A DNA stretch of 64,000 bases from Geosiphon pyriformis (lineage: Eukaryota > Glomeromycota > Glomeromycetes > Archaeosporales > Geosiphonaceae): positions 80,688 to 144,687 of the forward strand of contig JAAOMT010000299.1 of the NCBI GenBank assembly GCA_016748015.1, in the 5' to 3' direction. Shown one piece after another: positions 44,160-55,590 of this stretch. Position numbers and translations under genes: made by a program. The notes beneath the pieces were generated by a model. That model ran no database searches. It was not told where the DNA came from and was given only the letters and a program-made list of their open reading frames with translations. Position 1 is the first letter of the stretch. Every line of letters starts with the position of its first letter.

Positions 44160-44760
44160 GTCATATGGTGGTTAGTTTAAAGTGGCCACAGGTAGCTGAT
44201 ACTCTCGTATGTTGGCTGTTCTGGCTTAACTGGAGTTCTTAGATGGTCCAATTGAGTACCGCATTGGTTTTGGACAGCCAGTTATTACCAATGAGTGCTT
44301 GATATTAGATAGCTTCTATAACTAATATCTTGATTGGTATAATAATACCATTGACTTCTATAAAAAAGTCATTAATTTTACTGATTGGAGTTTTTGTCAT
44401 TCCATCAGCCATGATGATTTGTGTGCTAACAGCTCAATCAACTTGGTGATCTAGTTGGTCCATGAGTTGTTTTGTGATAATGCTGTCAGCTAATCTACTA
44501 TCTAAAATCAGTTTAATGGAGTAGTCATCAACTCTTGCATTAGTGTACATAGTAGTAATTGGTTTTTTTTAGTGTGGCTCTATTAAACAATAGTGTTTGT
44601 GATGGTTTTTTGAATTCAAATAGGAAAATTGCTGCTAGCAATTTGTCATTGGTTACAGTGACTGGAGGTATGTTGCTGGTAAGTAATTTGTTCTGGTTGA
44701 GTTCTTAGTTGTTAGATGAGACATCTTCTAAAATAATTAGAAAACTTAAATAGTGTTGGG
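44160..44760 (-). pseudogene. Aspartic protease, B3
   Basis: Active-site loop LILDSRLADSIITKQLMDQL near 44500: DSG has become DSR, as in A and (with Asp to Asn) B4. Then PISKINDFFIEVNGI and ALIGNNWLSKTNAVLNW. A Lys/Glu-rich linker with stops follows toward the Cys-rich domain (43870-44160). Confidence 0.7.
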
Positions 44761-44780
44761 AATTCGGGTTTTAAGTGTAT

Positions 44781-46686
44781 TCAGTGCCTAGATTTTATTG
44801 TCAAGATCCTAATGACTGGTTTGAGAAACTGGAAATCAGTTAATGTACTACTATTGCCAATCTCTAGCTTTGTTGTATTATTTTCGGCCTTTGGGTTCTG
44901 CTTTAAGGTAAGTTTTGTGGCAGTGTTGAATTTTGTTGGGGTTAATAAATTACTTGAAGCTGTGGCTAATAAATAGATTAGGGCTGCAGTTGATAAATGA
45001 TGGGTGTTGTTGGCTGATAAATTAGAGCTTAATATATGAGTGGTTGATAAATTGGCTGTTGTATTATTTGAGTGTAATAAGGTGAATATTGATCCTAATT
45101 TGGGTATTGATTCAGAGTTTAAAACCTGTGATTGGCATTTCGATATTGATTTCCTGATCATTGATTATCTATTTTTAATCTGCAGTCAATTTTCAAATGT
45201 CCTTATTTACCACAGTAGTAACAAACACACATCTTTTGCTGCCACTGTTGATTAGTTAAGGATAATGAATACAACTGATTCTAGAAACAATTTGCATTTT
45301 CTTGATTATTGCATTATTGTGAAAGTTGATAAATTGCCTGATTGTTAGCTAAGTATTCCTCTAATTTTTGGTTAATAGAATTACTGAATTGTTTCAACTT
45401 AGAATCCAATTCAGATGATCTATTTATAACTAAATTTATGGTTTGGACATGGTTAGCTTCAAGCTTAGCTGCTTCAAAATCTCTAGCATTTGTAACTGCA
45501 GCCTAAAAGTCTGCTGGATGTAATAGATATACATATTGAAGGATGCTACTGTACTGGTCTCTAATGAATTGATTTAGAATTTGTGACACTGTAAAATAAT
45601 CAGCTTAAATTGCCTGAATTTGGTGCAAATTCTTATGGAAGTGTTCTAGGTAAGTAGTGACTGCTTCATTTTCTTTTTGTTTGATGGTGGTGAAAGTATT
45701 TGCTAGACAATTAATACTATTATTATTGCTAAAATATTGTAGAAATGCAAGTTTGAATGCATTGAAATCCTGAAGTTTATTGGCCAGACTTTGATATCAT
45801 AAATCAGCAGTATCCTGAAAAAAATATGGAATGGCTTGGAGGGCTCTTGCATTATTCCATCTATTTGCTGTAATGGCTTTTTTGATATCATTGAGCCATA
45901 TTTATGCATTATCTTCTTTACCAGTAAATTTTTCAAATTTTGTTATTGGAGCATAGGCCATTGGATCCAAGTTTGGTTGTTGTTGTTGTGGTTGGAATGG
46001 TAACTAAATTTGAAATTGCAGCAATAGCTGTTGTTATATGGCAACTAATGGTGAGTTAATAACAATTATTGGAGATAAGTGTTTTTGATTAATAATGTCG
46101 GAGTTTGAATTGTTCTGATTTTTTGGAGTTTGATTAATTGAAGTTTCAATTTCTGGATTTTTTAGGATTGGGTTTTGCTTGCTAGTTTCTTGATTACTAC
46201 TTTTCTTTTCTTTAGAGTTGGTTATTTCTCAAAAACTAATGGCTCCAAAATCTGGTTGTGGTTGTGGTGATCAAATTCCTGATAGCATTGGGGATCATAA
46301 TTTAAATCTCTTAAAATAATCACCATATGTTCTTAATAACTCTGCTTTCTTTTGTTTACTTTGAAATGAAATTCTGTTTAGTGGTGTTGTCACACTTGCT
46401 GTAATTATGTTTATTATATTAATAGTACTTTTGGATATATGGTAATATGATGAATTAGTAGGTAAATCAAATCTTTGTTTCTTTCAAGTGGGTAGTTGGA
46501 TTTGCTTTGGTGTTCCTACTAGTGTTTGTAACCTTCTTTTTTTTTTGTTGACAAAAGTAATAAGAAATCTTTGCTTGGTGTATTTTTTAATTTTTCTGTT
46601 TATTTTTGTGATTAAAGATGCAAATAGGTAGTTTTGTGGAAGAGTGATGCTTTGAAATAGTTTACTAAAAAAATTGTTGAAGACAG
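44781..46686 (-). pseudogene. Gag, B3, N-terminus lost at the B4 junction
   Basis: From 46686 leftward: NNFFSKLFQSITLPQNYLFA, PKQIQLPT, a Pro/Gln/Asn-rich segment, the core (PITKFEKFTGKEDNA, IWLNDIKKAI, ALQAIPYFFQDTADL), HFHKNLHQIQAI, QILNQFIRDQYSSIL. The knuckle near 45190-45233 reads CYYCGK-stop-GHLKIDC with all zinc ligands kept. The piece 44781-45161 is the Ser/Thr/Asn-rich tail. The apparent start MSNT of the N-terminal piece is contributed by the B4 LTR and is not native. Confidence 0.75.
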
Positions 46687-47584
46687 TGTTACTCATAAAA
46701 TATAGAAAGTATATTAGCATATAAATTAGCCAATCAAAAGTAGCCATAGTAAATGTAAAATTCCAGGATTCCTCTCAGAAAAATTGCAGGATTCTAAAAA
46801 TTTCAGGATTTTCTCAAAGGAATCACAGGATTCCAGAATTCCAGGATTCTTCTTAAAGGAATTACAGAATTTCAGAAATTTTAGGATTCCTCTTAAAGAA
46901 ATTGCAGAATTCCAAAAATTTCAGGATTCTTGGTGTGAAGAATTGAGAAATTGAGAAATCTCAATTATGTATATATAGTAGTAGGATTAAAAGTAAAAAA
47001 AACAGACTTCTTAGTTTAAATTTGATCTAAAAAACCTTCCACATCACAAATAACAAATAAATAATTATTCTTTATTTTAATCCACTTCTACTATTAACAT
47101 GAAGTGTTAATAAGAATTGATACTTAACTACACTAGAACAATAGCTCTTAATCACAGTTATTAATAAGATATTAATATCTATTGCCTTGACTTATTTTTT
47201 ATTTCTTTATTTTCTTTTATTTTTTTTATTATTTCTTTTGTTTTACTAAATTGATTGAGAAATAAGTGCTGAGTTATTGACATCAAGGATAGTCTGGTAA
47301 AAGACCCTAAAGGAAAAATATAGGAATTCAGAACTTAAAAATAGCTTACCAAAAGAGCATCTTTGCCAGATTACCGGCCACCATGCTGAGAAAAAAATTC
47401 AACAGAATTGCAATTCTGAAAGATTACTGAAAAGACAAAAATTGAATTTCTGTCTATTATACAAAGAACTCAACTAAAACCTTTAGATCACCCAAACCTT
47501 CAAAAACCAACACCAAAACATCAATTGAGCATCAGATTACAAGTTTGTTATTTGATTTGAGGCCCCAAATAATTACTTGTAACA
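46687..47584 (+). repeat. 5' LTR of B4 (GAATTCC subtype)
   Basis: 898 bp, TGTTACTCATAAAATATAG...ATTACTTGTAACA. Four ~45-bp units built on TTGCAGGATTCC / AAATTTCAGGATTCTTC lie at 46765-46945. TATATATAG box at 46969-46978. The PBS that follows is mutated (TTTAGAGCTCCCTATGAGG). Confidence 0.9.
46765..46945 (+). repeat. LTR minisatellite with GGAATTCC-like half-palindromes
   Basis: Roughly four units of about 40-45 bp, each with CAGGATTCC and CCAGAATTCCAGGATT-like parts, just upstream of the TATA box. Similar arrays are in the LTRs of element C and in the solo LTR (48690-48860). B1, B2 and B3 have a different array at the same place. Confidence 0.8.
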
Positions 47585-47637
47585 TTTAGAGCTCCCTATG
47601 AGGTATAATTCTACAGAAAACCAGCATCAACAACAAT

Positions 47638-50500
47638 TATCTAAAAGTGGCAGAATCAGAAATCATAGGAGCAAACCATTTAGGATTTGTTAAATCTTTG
47701 TTTTAACAGTACAGTCAACAATTAGAATTAAACAATAACTATTTCTCAGCAGAATTAGCCTTTAACTTTTATGTCAACAATAAAATCACAGACTGCTTAA
47801 GAGAAACAGTTAACATTGAATCCACAAAAAAAAATTTCTATACAGAATTGTTTTAACATACCAGTTTACCAAGAAACTACAGTTTTGTACCAATTATTAG
47901 GGAAATAAATCCAACTATTGAAAGATACACCCAACAACAATTCTCCATTATCTATGCAAATAAAGGCAAAGAAAAATTGCAAACACCAGCAATAACACTC
48001 AAAAGGATACAACCACCCACTTGTAAAAAAACCAGAGTTGAATCACCAACCAATTCATTGTTATAAGTGATTATTTGGGATTTCAAATTAAATAGCAAAC
48101 CCATAACTTGGTATTCAATTAATGTCTTGATAATAGTTTCTAAAGGTTTTCATGATCTGAAGATTTTGGTTGAGTTTTTTGTATAATGAACAGAGATTCA
48201 ATTGGTTGTTTTCACAGTAGCCTTCCAGAATCGCAATTTTATTGAATTTCTTTCTTAGCATGATGACCAGTAATCTTGGCAGAGATGCTCTTCTGGTAAG
48301 CTATCCTTAAATTCTCAATTCTTAAACCCTTCCTTTGGGGTCTTTTATCAAACTATTCTTGATGTCAATAATTCAGTACTTAATCCTTAATCAATTAGCA
48401 AACACAACAAAATAAGAAAAAAATAATAATAAAAAAATAAAAAAAGATAAAAAATTAAGCCAAGGCATTTGCAAGTTAGTATCCTGTCAATAGCCATAAT
48501 CAAGAGCTATTGTTCCAGTATGGTTAAGTATCAATTTCTATTAACACTTCATGTTGATAGTAGAAGTGAATTTGGAGATATTGAATAATTATTTATTAAT
48601 ATTTGTGATGTAGAAGATTGTTTAAATCAAATCTAAACTGAGAAGTCTGTTTTTTCTACTTCTAATGTTACTACTATATATACATAATTGAGATTCCTTA
48701 ATTCTTCAATTCTTTACACCAAAAATTCTGGAATTCTTGGAATCCTGCAATTTCTTTGAAAGGAATCCTGGAATTCTGGAATCTTGTAATTCTTTGTATA
48801 AGAATTCTGAAATTCCTGGAATCCTGCAATTCTTCTGAGAGAAATCCTGGAATTCCACATTTACTACAGTTATTTCTTGATTGGCTAATTTATGTGCTAA
48901 TATACTTCTTATATATTATGAGTAACACCATCATATCATTATATATTAAGAAGTGCCCTCAATATTTCCTTAGCAGATGCATTCACATTAAATGTAACAT
49001 CAATTTTTGGACAATTCCTATTTCAAAGTAAACAAAGAAGAGCAGAGTTATTAGGACCATATGGCAAATATTTTGAAGGATTTAAATTGCAATTACCAAT
49101 GCCATTAGGATTTTGATTACTGCCACCTCAACCAGATTTTGGAACTGCAAGTCCATAGGAAGTAATAAAATCAAAAGAAGAAAAAAGTGAGAATCAAGAA
49201 TTTACTTACCAAAACCCAATCCTAGAAAAGTCGGAAATTGAAACTCCAAATTTTCAAACTCACCAAAATCCAAACAATACAAACCCTAAGCTAATTAATC
49301 AGAAAAACTTACCTCCAAAAATCATTATCAATCAACAACCAATTGAACTGATTGCTGAACTGATTCAACAGCCACAACAACCACTCCAACAACCACCACA
49401 GCAACAACAACAAGTTATAGCACCAATGGCATATGCTCCTATTGCCAAACTGGAAAAATTTACTGGTGAAAAAAATAATGCCCAAGTCTGGCTCAACAAT
49501 ATTATCAAAGCAATTACTGCTAACAATTGGGACAATGCCAGAGCACTATAAGCCATCTCATACTTTTTGCAAGATACTACCAATTCATGATATCAAAGCT
49601 TGATTAATAAACCTGTCATCTTCAATGTGTTTAAAACAGAGTTTTTGAGATATTTTAGCAACAATAATAGCATCAACCAATTGGCTAACACTTTTACTAC
49701 CATCAAGCAAGGAGAAACTAAAGCAGTCACTACTTATTTAAAATGCTTTCACAGAAATTTGTGCCAAATTCAGGCCATACAAGCTAATTATTTTACAGTG
49801 CCACAAATTTTAAATTAATTTATTAGAGATCTGCACAGTAATATCTTCTAACACATATATCTATTGCATTCAGCAGACCTTCAAACTGCCATTATAAATG
49901 CCAGAGATTTTGAAACAGCTGAACTTGAAGCCAACCACATCTAAGCTGTAAATCTAGTAATAAACAGATCATCTGACTTGGAAACAATTCAGTGAATCAA
50001 TCAATCAGAAATTAGAGAGATACTTAGTTAACAACAATTAGACAATTTATCAATTTCTTTAACAACACAATAATCAAGAAAACTCTAATTGTGCTTAAAA
50101 TTAACTGTGTTTAGCATTGATGACCAATTACCAGTGGTAGCAGAAAACATGCATATACTATTATTGTAGTAAACAAAAACATTTGCAATTTGAATATCAC
50201 AAAAAGATAAGCAATCTACAATCAGTTAATCAGTATTAAAACTTCAATTGCTGACTACAAACTCAGAATTACATCAGTAATCAATTATTAGAACAATACC
50301 AACCTTAATTACATTACTCTTTAATGACACAGCTGATTTATCAAACCCCAATGACACAGCAATTATACTCACTTTTAGTATATTAGTATCCAGCATCAAT
50401 TTATTAACTGACAATATTTGTAATCTATCAACTATTGCAGCCACAAGTAATCTATTAAACACCAGCAATCTTAATCCCAAACTCAGCTCATATAACATCA
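47638..50500 (+). pseudogene. Gag, B4, split by a solo LTR at 48059-48927
   Basis: Begins at GTGGCAGAATCAGAA (GTG after CTAAAA; no ATG). The N-terminal part is readable to 48058 (NHLGFVKSLF, RNYSFVPIIREINPTIERYT). It resumes at 48928 with a Gln/Pro-rich segment (49330-49440) and the core (PIAKLEKFTGEKNNAQVWLN, HFLQDTTN), and the open piece 49600-49818 (FLRYFSNNNSINQLANTFTT). The knuckle near 50150 is badly worn (YYYCSKQKHLQF). Stops every 50-100 codons. Confidence 0.75.
48059..48927 (-). repeat. Solo LTR of family B (GAATTCC subtype) in B4 gag
   Basis: Plus-strand ends TGTTATAAGTGATTATTTGG and TATTATGAGTAACA. Flanked by TCAT (48055-48058) and CCAT (48928-48931), an imperfect 4-bp duplication. 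Gag continues cleanly across it. A full element was probably lost by recombination between its two LTRs. Confidence 0.9.
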
Positions 50501-50656
50501 AGAAATCCCAGGTCTAAAGTTACTCAAAACTGGAGATCAGTGATAATTGTTTACCAACTGATTCTCAGCTCCTTAAACCAGCCATTAAGATTATGCCAGT
50601 AGAGTTCAGAAACCAGATATATCCAAAACCTGAGTTCTCAAAACTATTTAAGTCTA

Positions 50657-51196
50657 TTGGTAACTCCAGAAGATGTCTCATCCAACAACACAGAATCCAA
50701 CCAAAAACAACCACTCATCAGCAATATATTTCTAACTACTGTTATCAATAACAAATTACTTACAGCTATTTTTCTGTTCAAACTTGAGAAACTGACATCT
50801 ATGCCTTTGTTCAGTAGAGCTGTATTTAAGGAAAAACCAATCACCACCATGTATACTAATGCCAAAGTTGATGGCCATTTTATCAAGCTTATCCTTAATA
50901 GTCGGTTAGCAGACAGTATTATCACACAATAACTTATGAACCAATTAGATCACTGAGTTAATCATACTGCCAACACCAGGATTATAACTGCTAATAGAGC
51001 AACCAAAACTCCAATTGGTAAAATAAACAACTTCTTATTTGAAGTCAATGGCATCATAATACCAATCAAGATATTAGTAATGGAAGCAACTCAGTACCAA
51101 GCTCTTGTTGGAAATAACTGGCTATACAAAACTAATGCCATGCTCAATTGGAACACTCAAGAACTGCAGTTCAGCCAAAATGGCCACTATACATGC
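50657..51196 (+). pseudogene. Aspartic protease, B4, cut by D2
   Basis: The open piece 50657-50932 ends at the active-site segment IKLILNSRLADSIITQ (DSG changed to NSR). Then TPIGKINNFLFEVNGI and ALVGNNWLYKTNAMLNW. The frame is cut at 51196 in the linker by D2 and resumes at 61190. Confidence 0.7.
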
Positions 51197-52176
51197 TGTT
51201 ACCAGACGAAATTAGAGATATTATTTAGCATAAAATTATCTTATAAATTCTATCATTAATTAGCATATATTATCATTTCAAATTATCACTTATTACATTA
51301 GCAAAATGTCCAAAATTATCATTTAATTAATAACTCAATTTGTACACAACACAAATGTAATCTAATTGTGATGATCAAATCATGCAATACCCCAAACTAT
51401 GTAACATTCAAAAGTTCACTGAAATTTGTAAAAATTTGCCGAAATAATTGATAGTTCACCGAAATATCTAATAGTTCGCAGAAATAACTTGTAAATTTGC
51501 CGAAATGTATCTTTAGTTCAGCGAAATTGTAGAAAATAGCAAAGTTCAAGTTTATAGAATAGTGTTACAACAAGTTGTATAAAAAAAGAGCTTCTCTTTT
51601 TGAGAAAATGTATCTTACTTTAGATTTATTACTTAGAACCATTCCTACACACACAAAAAGAAATAAATATCAAATAATTTGAAAAACCAAACTCTTTAAT
51701 TATTGTACTTGGAAAATCCCCAAAACCCAACTAACGTTTTGAAATTGATTAGCTACCAATTTCAGTAAACTGTTAGTGACTTCAGGCCTGAATAGAAAAC
51801 GTTTCCCTTGACAGAATTCTATTTCTTTTACATTTCTTTTATTTTTTTTTTCTTTTCTCATTACAATCATTAAAGTAGCCTACAGATGAGATTTCTGTAA
51901 AAGAGTTGACTTTCACAGCAAAGTAACTACACATTTTAGTGAGCTTCCAGATGAGCAATTCCTGGAAAAAAGTTGACATTTACTACAATGTAACTACATA
52001 AAGCAACTGGCACGGAATTGGCCATTCCACTCATAAGCCCAGCAAGTTCAAATTATAGGATATAATTTGAAGATAAATTCAGTTACTGGAGGTCTAACTA
52101 CTTCCTGGAAATGTGAATTTACAGCAAACAGACATCAATAACATTCAAGAAAAGAGACCAAAAACCTCTGGTAACA
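51197..52176 (+). repeat. 5' LTR of D2
   Basis: TGTTACCAGACGAAATTAGA...CCTCTGGTAACA. It contains several near-identical GTTCGCCGAAATAACTTG-type short repeats (51405-51540) and a TATA box. Confidence 0.95.
51578..51588 (+). promoter_or_regulatory. TATA-like box in 5' LTR of D2
   Basis: GTTGTATAAAAAAAGAGC, repeated in the 3' LTR near 60376 and, on the minus strand, in both D1 LTRs (TATAAAAGA). The transcription start probably lies shortly downstream. Confidence 0.5.
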
Positions 52177-52178
52177 TT

Positions 52179-52195
52179 TGGTGCTCTTCCACAGA
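52179..52195 (+). other. Primer binding site of D2
   Basis: TGGTGCTCTTCCACAGA, two bases after the LTR. It shares TGGTGCTC with family B. Confidence 0.6.
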
Positions 52196-52221
52196 AACAA
52201 CACAGCAAAAATAACTTCAAA

Positions 52222-53973
52222 GTGGCGACCACACCAGATGCAACAACTCTAGAGTATTACCAGTCAATTTACACTCACTGCAAACAAAGATTCAACATTC
52301 CAGACGGAATTGAAGTTGTCAAGAAATCAGTATACCAATACATTGAAAACCACATCAACAATTATCTTTTTAGAAATTACAATATCTTAAAAGTTAGAAG
52401 CAATCTTTACAATAATTTAGCACACTATTCACAGTTGGGAACTGAAGACCTTAATAGTAAAACACTTGCCACTTACTTTCATGAACTTAATTTTAACATT
52501 ATCAAGTACTGTGAAGAAACATATCCAGTGCAGTCTCAATACACTATTGATTTTGAATTAGAAACAGAAACAAGCAACAAAGACAAAAACAAATTGAAGC
52601 AATACTTAAGAACCACCCCAAATACTCCAACACTACCGAAAACAACTGCCATACATTTACAAACACCTGAACAAGGAACCAGTTCAAAATTTCCACTTAC
52701 TATCACACCTTTTCCAGCTTCACTTGCATAAGCACAAACACTTAATTCACCTTTGAATCAATTTTTAAGACCAGAAGATTTTACATCACTCAGAAGTTCT
52801 ACCAGACAACAAGAATTCCTTCAAACTAGTCCCAATCTTCTTGAATTTATAGCTGAAAATCAAAGTAAACACTCTGAGACAGCAACGAATGAAGAAAATG
52901 ACCCTAAAACATCTAAAGAAGAATCAATAGTTAACGAAAATGAAGAAGACGAAATGACAACCTACATCACAAAAATCTCTGAATTTAATGGAGAAGACAT
53001 TGAGACTAGTCCTCAAGAATAGCTCAACCAAGTTACTAAAGCCGGAGATGCAAATGGATGGAATGCTGCCAGAATGTTAAGAACAATTCCTTACTTTCTC
53101 AAAGGAACAGCAGGAGAATGGTTTGAAAACCTGGCCACCCCATTCAATGATTGGAATGCTTTTAAAGCAGTCTTCCTTGAACAGTTCACCGACAATAATA
53201 CCTCCATTATCCTTCATAATCATTTTCGAAATATCAAACAAGAACCCTCCGAATCTGTTATGACTTATATTGGGAAATTTAACAAACTTCTCAGACAAAT
53301 TTGCCAACTCAAAACAAATGATTATTATTCTGATGCTCAAATCCTGAATCAATTTATCACTGGTCTAAAAGATAAACTAATTAAAAAAGTTTGCCCACAT
53401 GCCCCAGAAGATTTGAACTCTGCCATCCAACATGCAAAAAGATATGAAATGGCTATGAAAGAAGCCAATCATACAAAACTTGTAAATTTGGCAATTGGAG
53501 AAACCAGCTCAGCAGCTGAAGAAAAAATTGACCAACTCACAAAGAAAGTTGAAAACTACTTTACCAACCAACAACAACAACGCCAAAGATATCAACCACC
53601 CCAAAAACGAAATCAAAATAACTTTGCACCACTTTTCAATAACCAGCCTCAGAATTGCCATTATTGTGGAATCTCTGGTCACTGGAAAAAAGATTGCAGA
53701 AAGCTACAATGAGACCAACAAAATAGGAGTAATCAATGTTACTCTCCACCACAGCAATCTTATTATCAACCACCATCATCAGCTTACTATCCACCAAGAC
53801 CCCAATACCAAAATAACTATTATTAGCCCGTCCCACAGCCAATCCAACAGCAATACCAACAACCACCCACACAACATTATCAAGTACCTGCTCGAAGACT
53901 GAGTACACAAAGTCAATTCACACCACAAAACCGATACCAAGTAAACAACAATGGAATCAGTTCAAACAACCAA
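52222..53973 (+). pseudogene. Gag with CCHC knuckle, D2
   Basis: One frame from GTG 52222 (AAAGTGGCGACC) through three in-frame stops (52729 TAA, 53020 TAG, 53710 TGA). N-terminus EYYQSIYTHCKQRFNIPDGI; acidic middle; core NGWNAARMLRTIPYFLKGTA then EWFENLATPFNDWNAFKAVF; then QILNQFITGLKDKLIKKVCP. The knuckle CHYCGISGHWKKDC lies just before 53712. A Gln/Tyr/Pro-rich tail follows in the same frame (one more TAG at 53824). No ATG is available near the start; the same GTG context occurs in D1 and B4. Confidence 0.85.
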
Positions 53974-54801
53974 TTGGTTCCCCGAAATTCCATTCAACCA
54001 AGACCCAACCACTATCACACTCAACCCAGTTATTTAACAATGTCAGAAAAACAGGATTTTCACCATACTGCACCCTCGGAAGATAAAGCTGCAGCACAAC
54101 AACAAAACTCTTCTCATAATCACACCACTATTCCACCAGCCCGAATTGCTGAAAATGCCAATCTCTCTGATATCTTTCCTTTCGAATTTGAAGCAAATGA
54201 ATCACCATTCTTGCTTAGCAATGCAGTGGCTAATGAGCAAAAAGCCATCACTGCAATATACACAGAAGCTGAAGTAGAAGGAAAGCCAATTCACTTGATC
54301 CTAGACAGTGGATCTGCTGGAAGCATCGTCACATATCAATTAATGCAACAGCTAAAGAGAAATGTTGACTGACCAGCTCAGACAATTATTGTTACTGCTG
54401 ATGACATGAAAAAAACTCCAGTAGGAGAAATTGACAATTTTCCATTCACTCTTAACAGAATCACCATTCCAACCAAAGTTCTTGTAATAGATGCTCCCCA
54501 ATATCAAGCCCTTGTCAGAAATGATTGGCTCCAAAAAGCCAATGCGAAATTAGACTGGAAAACTCAAGAACTACAAATCTCCTACCAAGAACAACATGCC
54601 CAAGTACCTGCCACTTGTGGTACATTCAATAAACACTCCGAAAAGGCCCCGGCTTTTGAATTCGAACCAGAAAAAGAAAAACCAACAATCAAAACTTTCA
54701 TGGCACTTGGATCAACCTCCAATTGGGCTGATGAAACTGAACAACAGTATTTTTCAACAAACAATCCTCGTGAAACAAAAGAACCAATAACACCTGGATA
54801 G
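53974..54801 (+). pseudogene. Aspartic protease and linker, D2
   Basis: Same frame as gag. LILDSGSAGSIVTYQLMQQL near 54297-54356 keeps Asp-Ser-Gly. It is followed after a TGA (54370) by ITIPTKVLVID-like strands, YQALVRNDWLQKANAKLDW and a linker (TCGTFNKHSEKAPAFEFE) ending at TAG 54799. Active site intact; one stop inside the domain. Confidence 0.8.
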
Positions 54802-55590
54802 AATGTTCCTTATTCAAAACCAGAGCCACAGAAACAACGCCCTTACATTCCACTCAAATGCAAAGATTGCCACAAGAAACTCTCATCAATGGGAGCCTGC
54901 ATTTCACCTAAAAAAGAATATGAAAAACATACTTGTTATTACTGCAAAGTGTGCCACAGAGAATGATGGGGTTATCTAATAAAAAGAAGTAGAAAATGGG
55001 ACAACACCCCTTGTTTGACTTGTGGAGATATGCTACCAGAAGAATGCAATTGGATTAATGTAGCAATGAGAGGAGGAGTCTGCGATCAGACCTGCCAATA
55101 TGCTTTATCAATTTCAGAAAAAGTAAAAAGAGGAACACCCTTTAATGTGGCATACAATAGTGCTCTTAACAAACTTTATCACTACCCCCATGATGCTGAG
55201 ATGATTTTCAACTTAGCAATGGCATTAATTAATAAAGCTACCAAAGAAGATGTTTATCAAATGAAGGAAGCAAAATACATTAAATACACCATGGAATTAG
55301 CTGGATTTGATTACGAAGACAAAGTAGAAGTCTATCACCAAATTGCAAGTCACATCTACCCAATCCAAGAAGCTCAAATTCAACAATTAGAGCAAATAAA
55401 CATTAGGCTATGTAAAGAATGCATTATGCCTTGTGATGAACAGTGGTGTTCTGAATGTTATGCTCTTAATATCTCCTTGCCCAGCGAAAATGATGAGAAT
55501 GAAATTGAATTTGGAGAACCTGAAGCAATAGAAGAAATTGAAATAACACCCATCTACCTTATTGAAAATCAGCCTGCCTTACAACTCAAA
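54802..55590 (+). pseudogene. Cys-rich putative zinc-binding domain, D2
   Basis: KCKDCHKKLSSMGACIS, HTCYYCKVCHRE, PCLTCGDMLPEECNWINV, VCDQTC, a helical middle (SALNKLYHYPHDAEMIFNLA), then LCKECIMPCDEQWCSECYA. Only one stop (TGA 54964, likely from an Arg or Trp codon). The final cluster has six Cys in 17 residues. No stop from 54967 to 55956. This is the clearest copy of the domain. Confidence 0.65.

Larger units (their letters stand above)
27831..46686 (-). mobile_element. Family-B copy B3, minus strand, 3' LTR split by D1, gag cut by B4
   Basis: 3' LTR is 27831-27908 plus 37794-38588. The body runs leftward from 46686 to 38589 with gag, protease, Cys-rich domain, dUTPase, RT-RNase H, integrase and ORF3. 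The first part of gag, PBS and 5' LTR are not present next to 46686, where the B4 LTR begins with an intact TG; they should lie beyond the right edge of the window. It has the best-kept B integrase and dUTPase ORFs. Confidence 0.85.
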
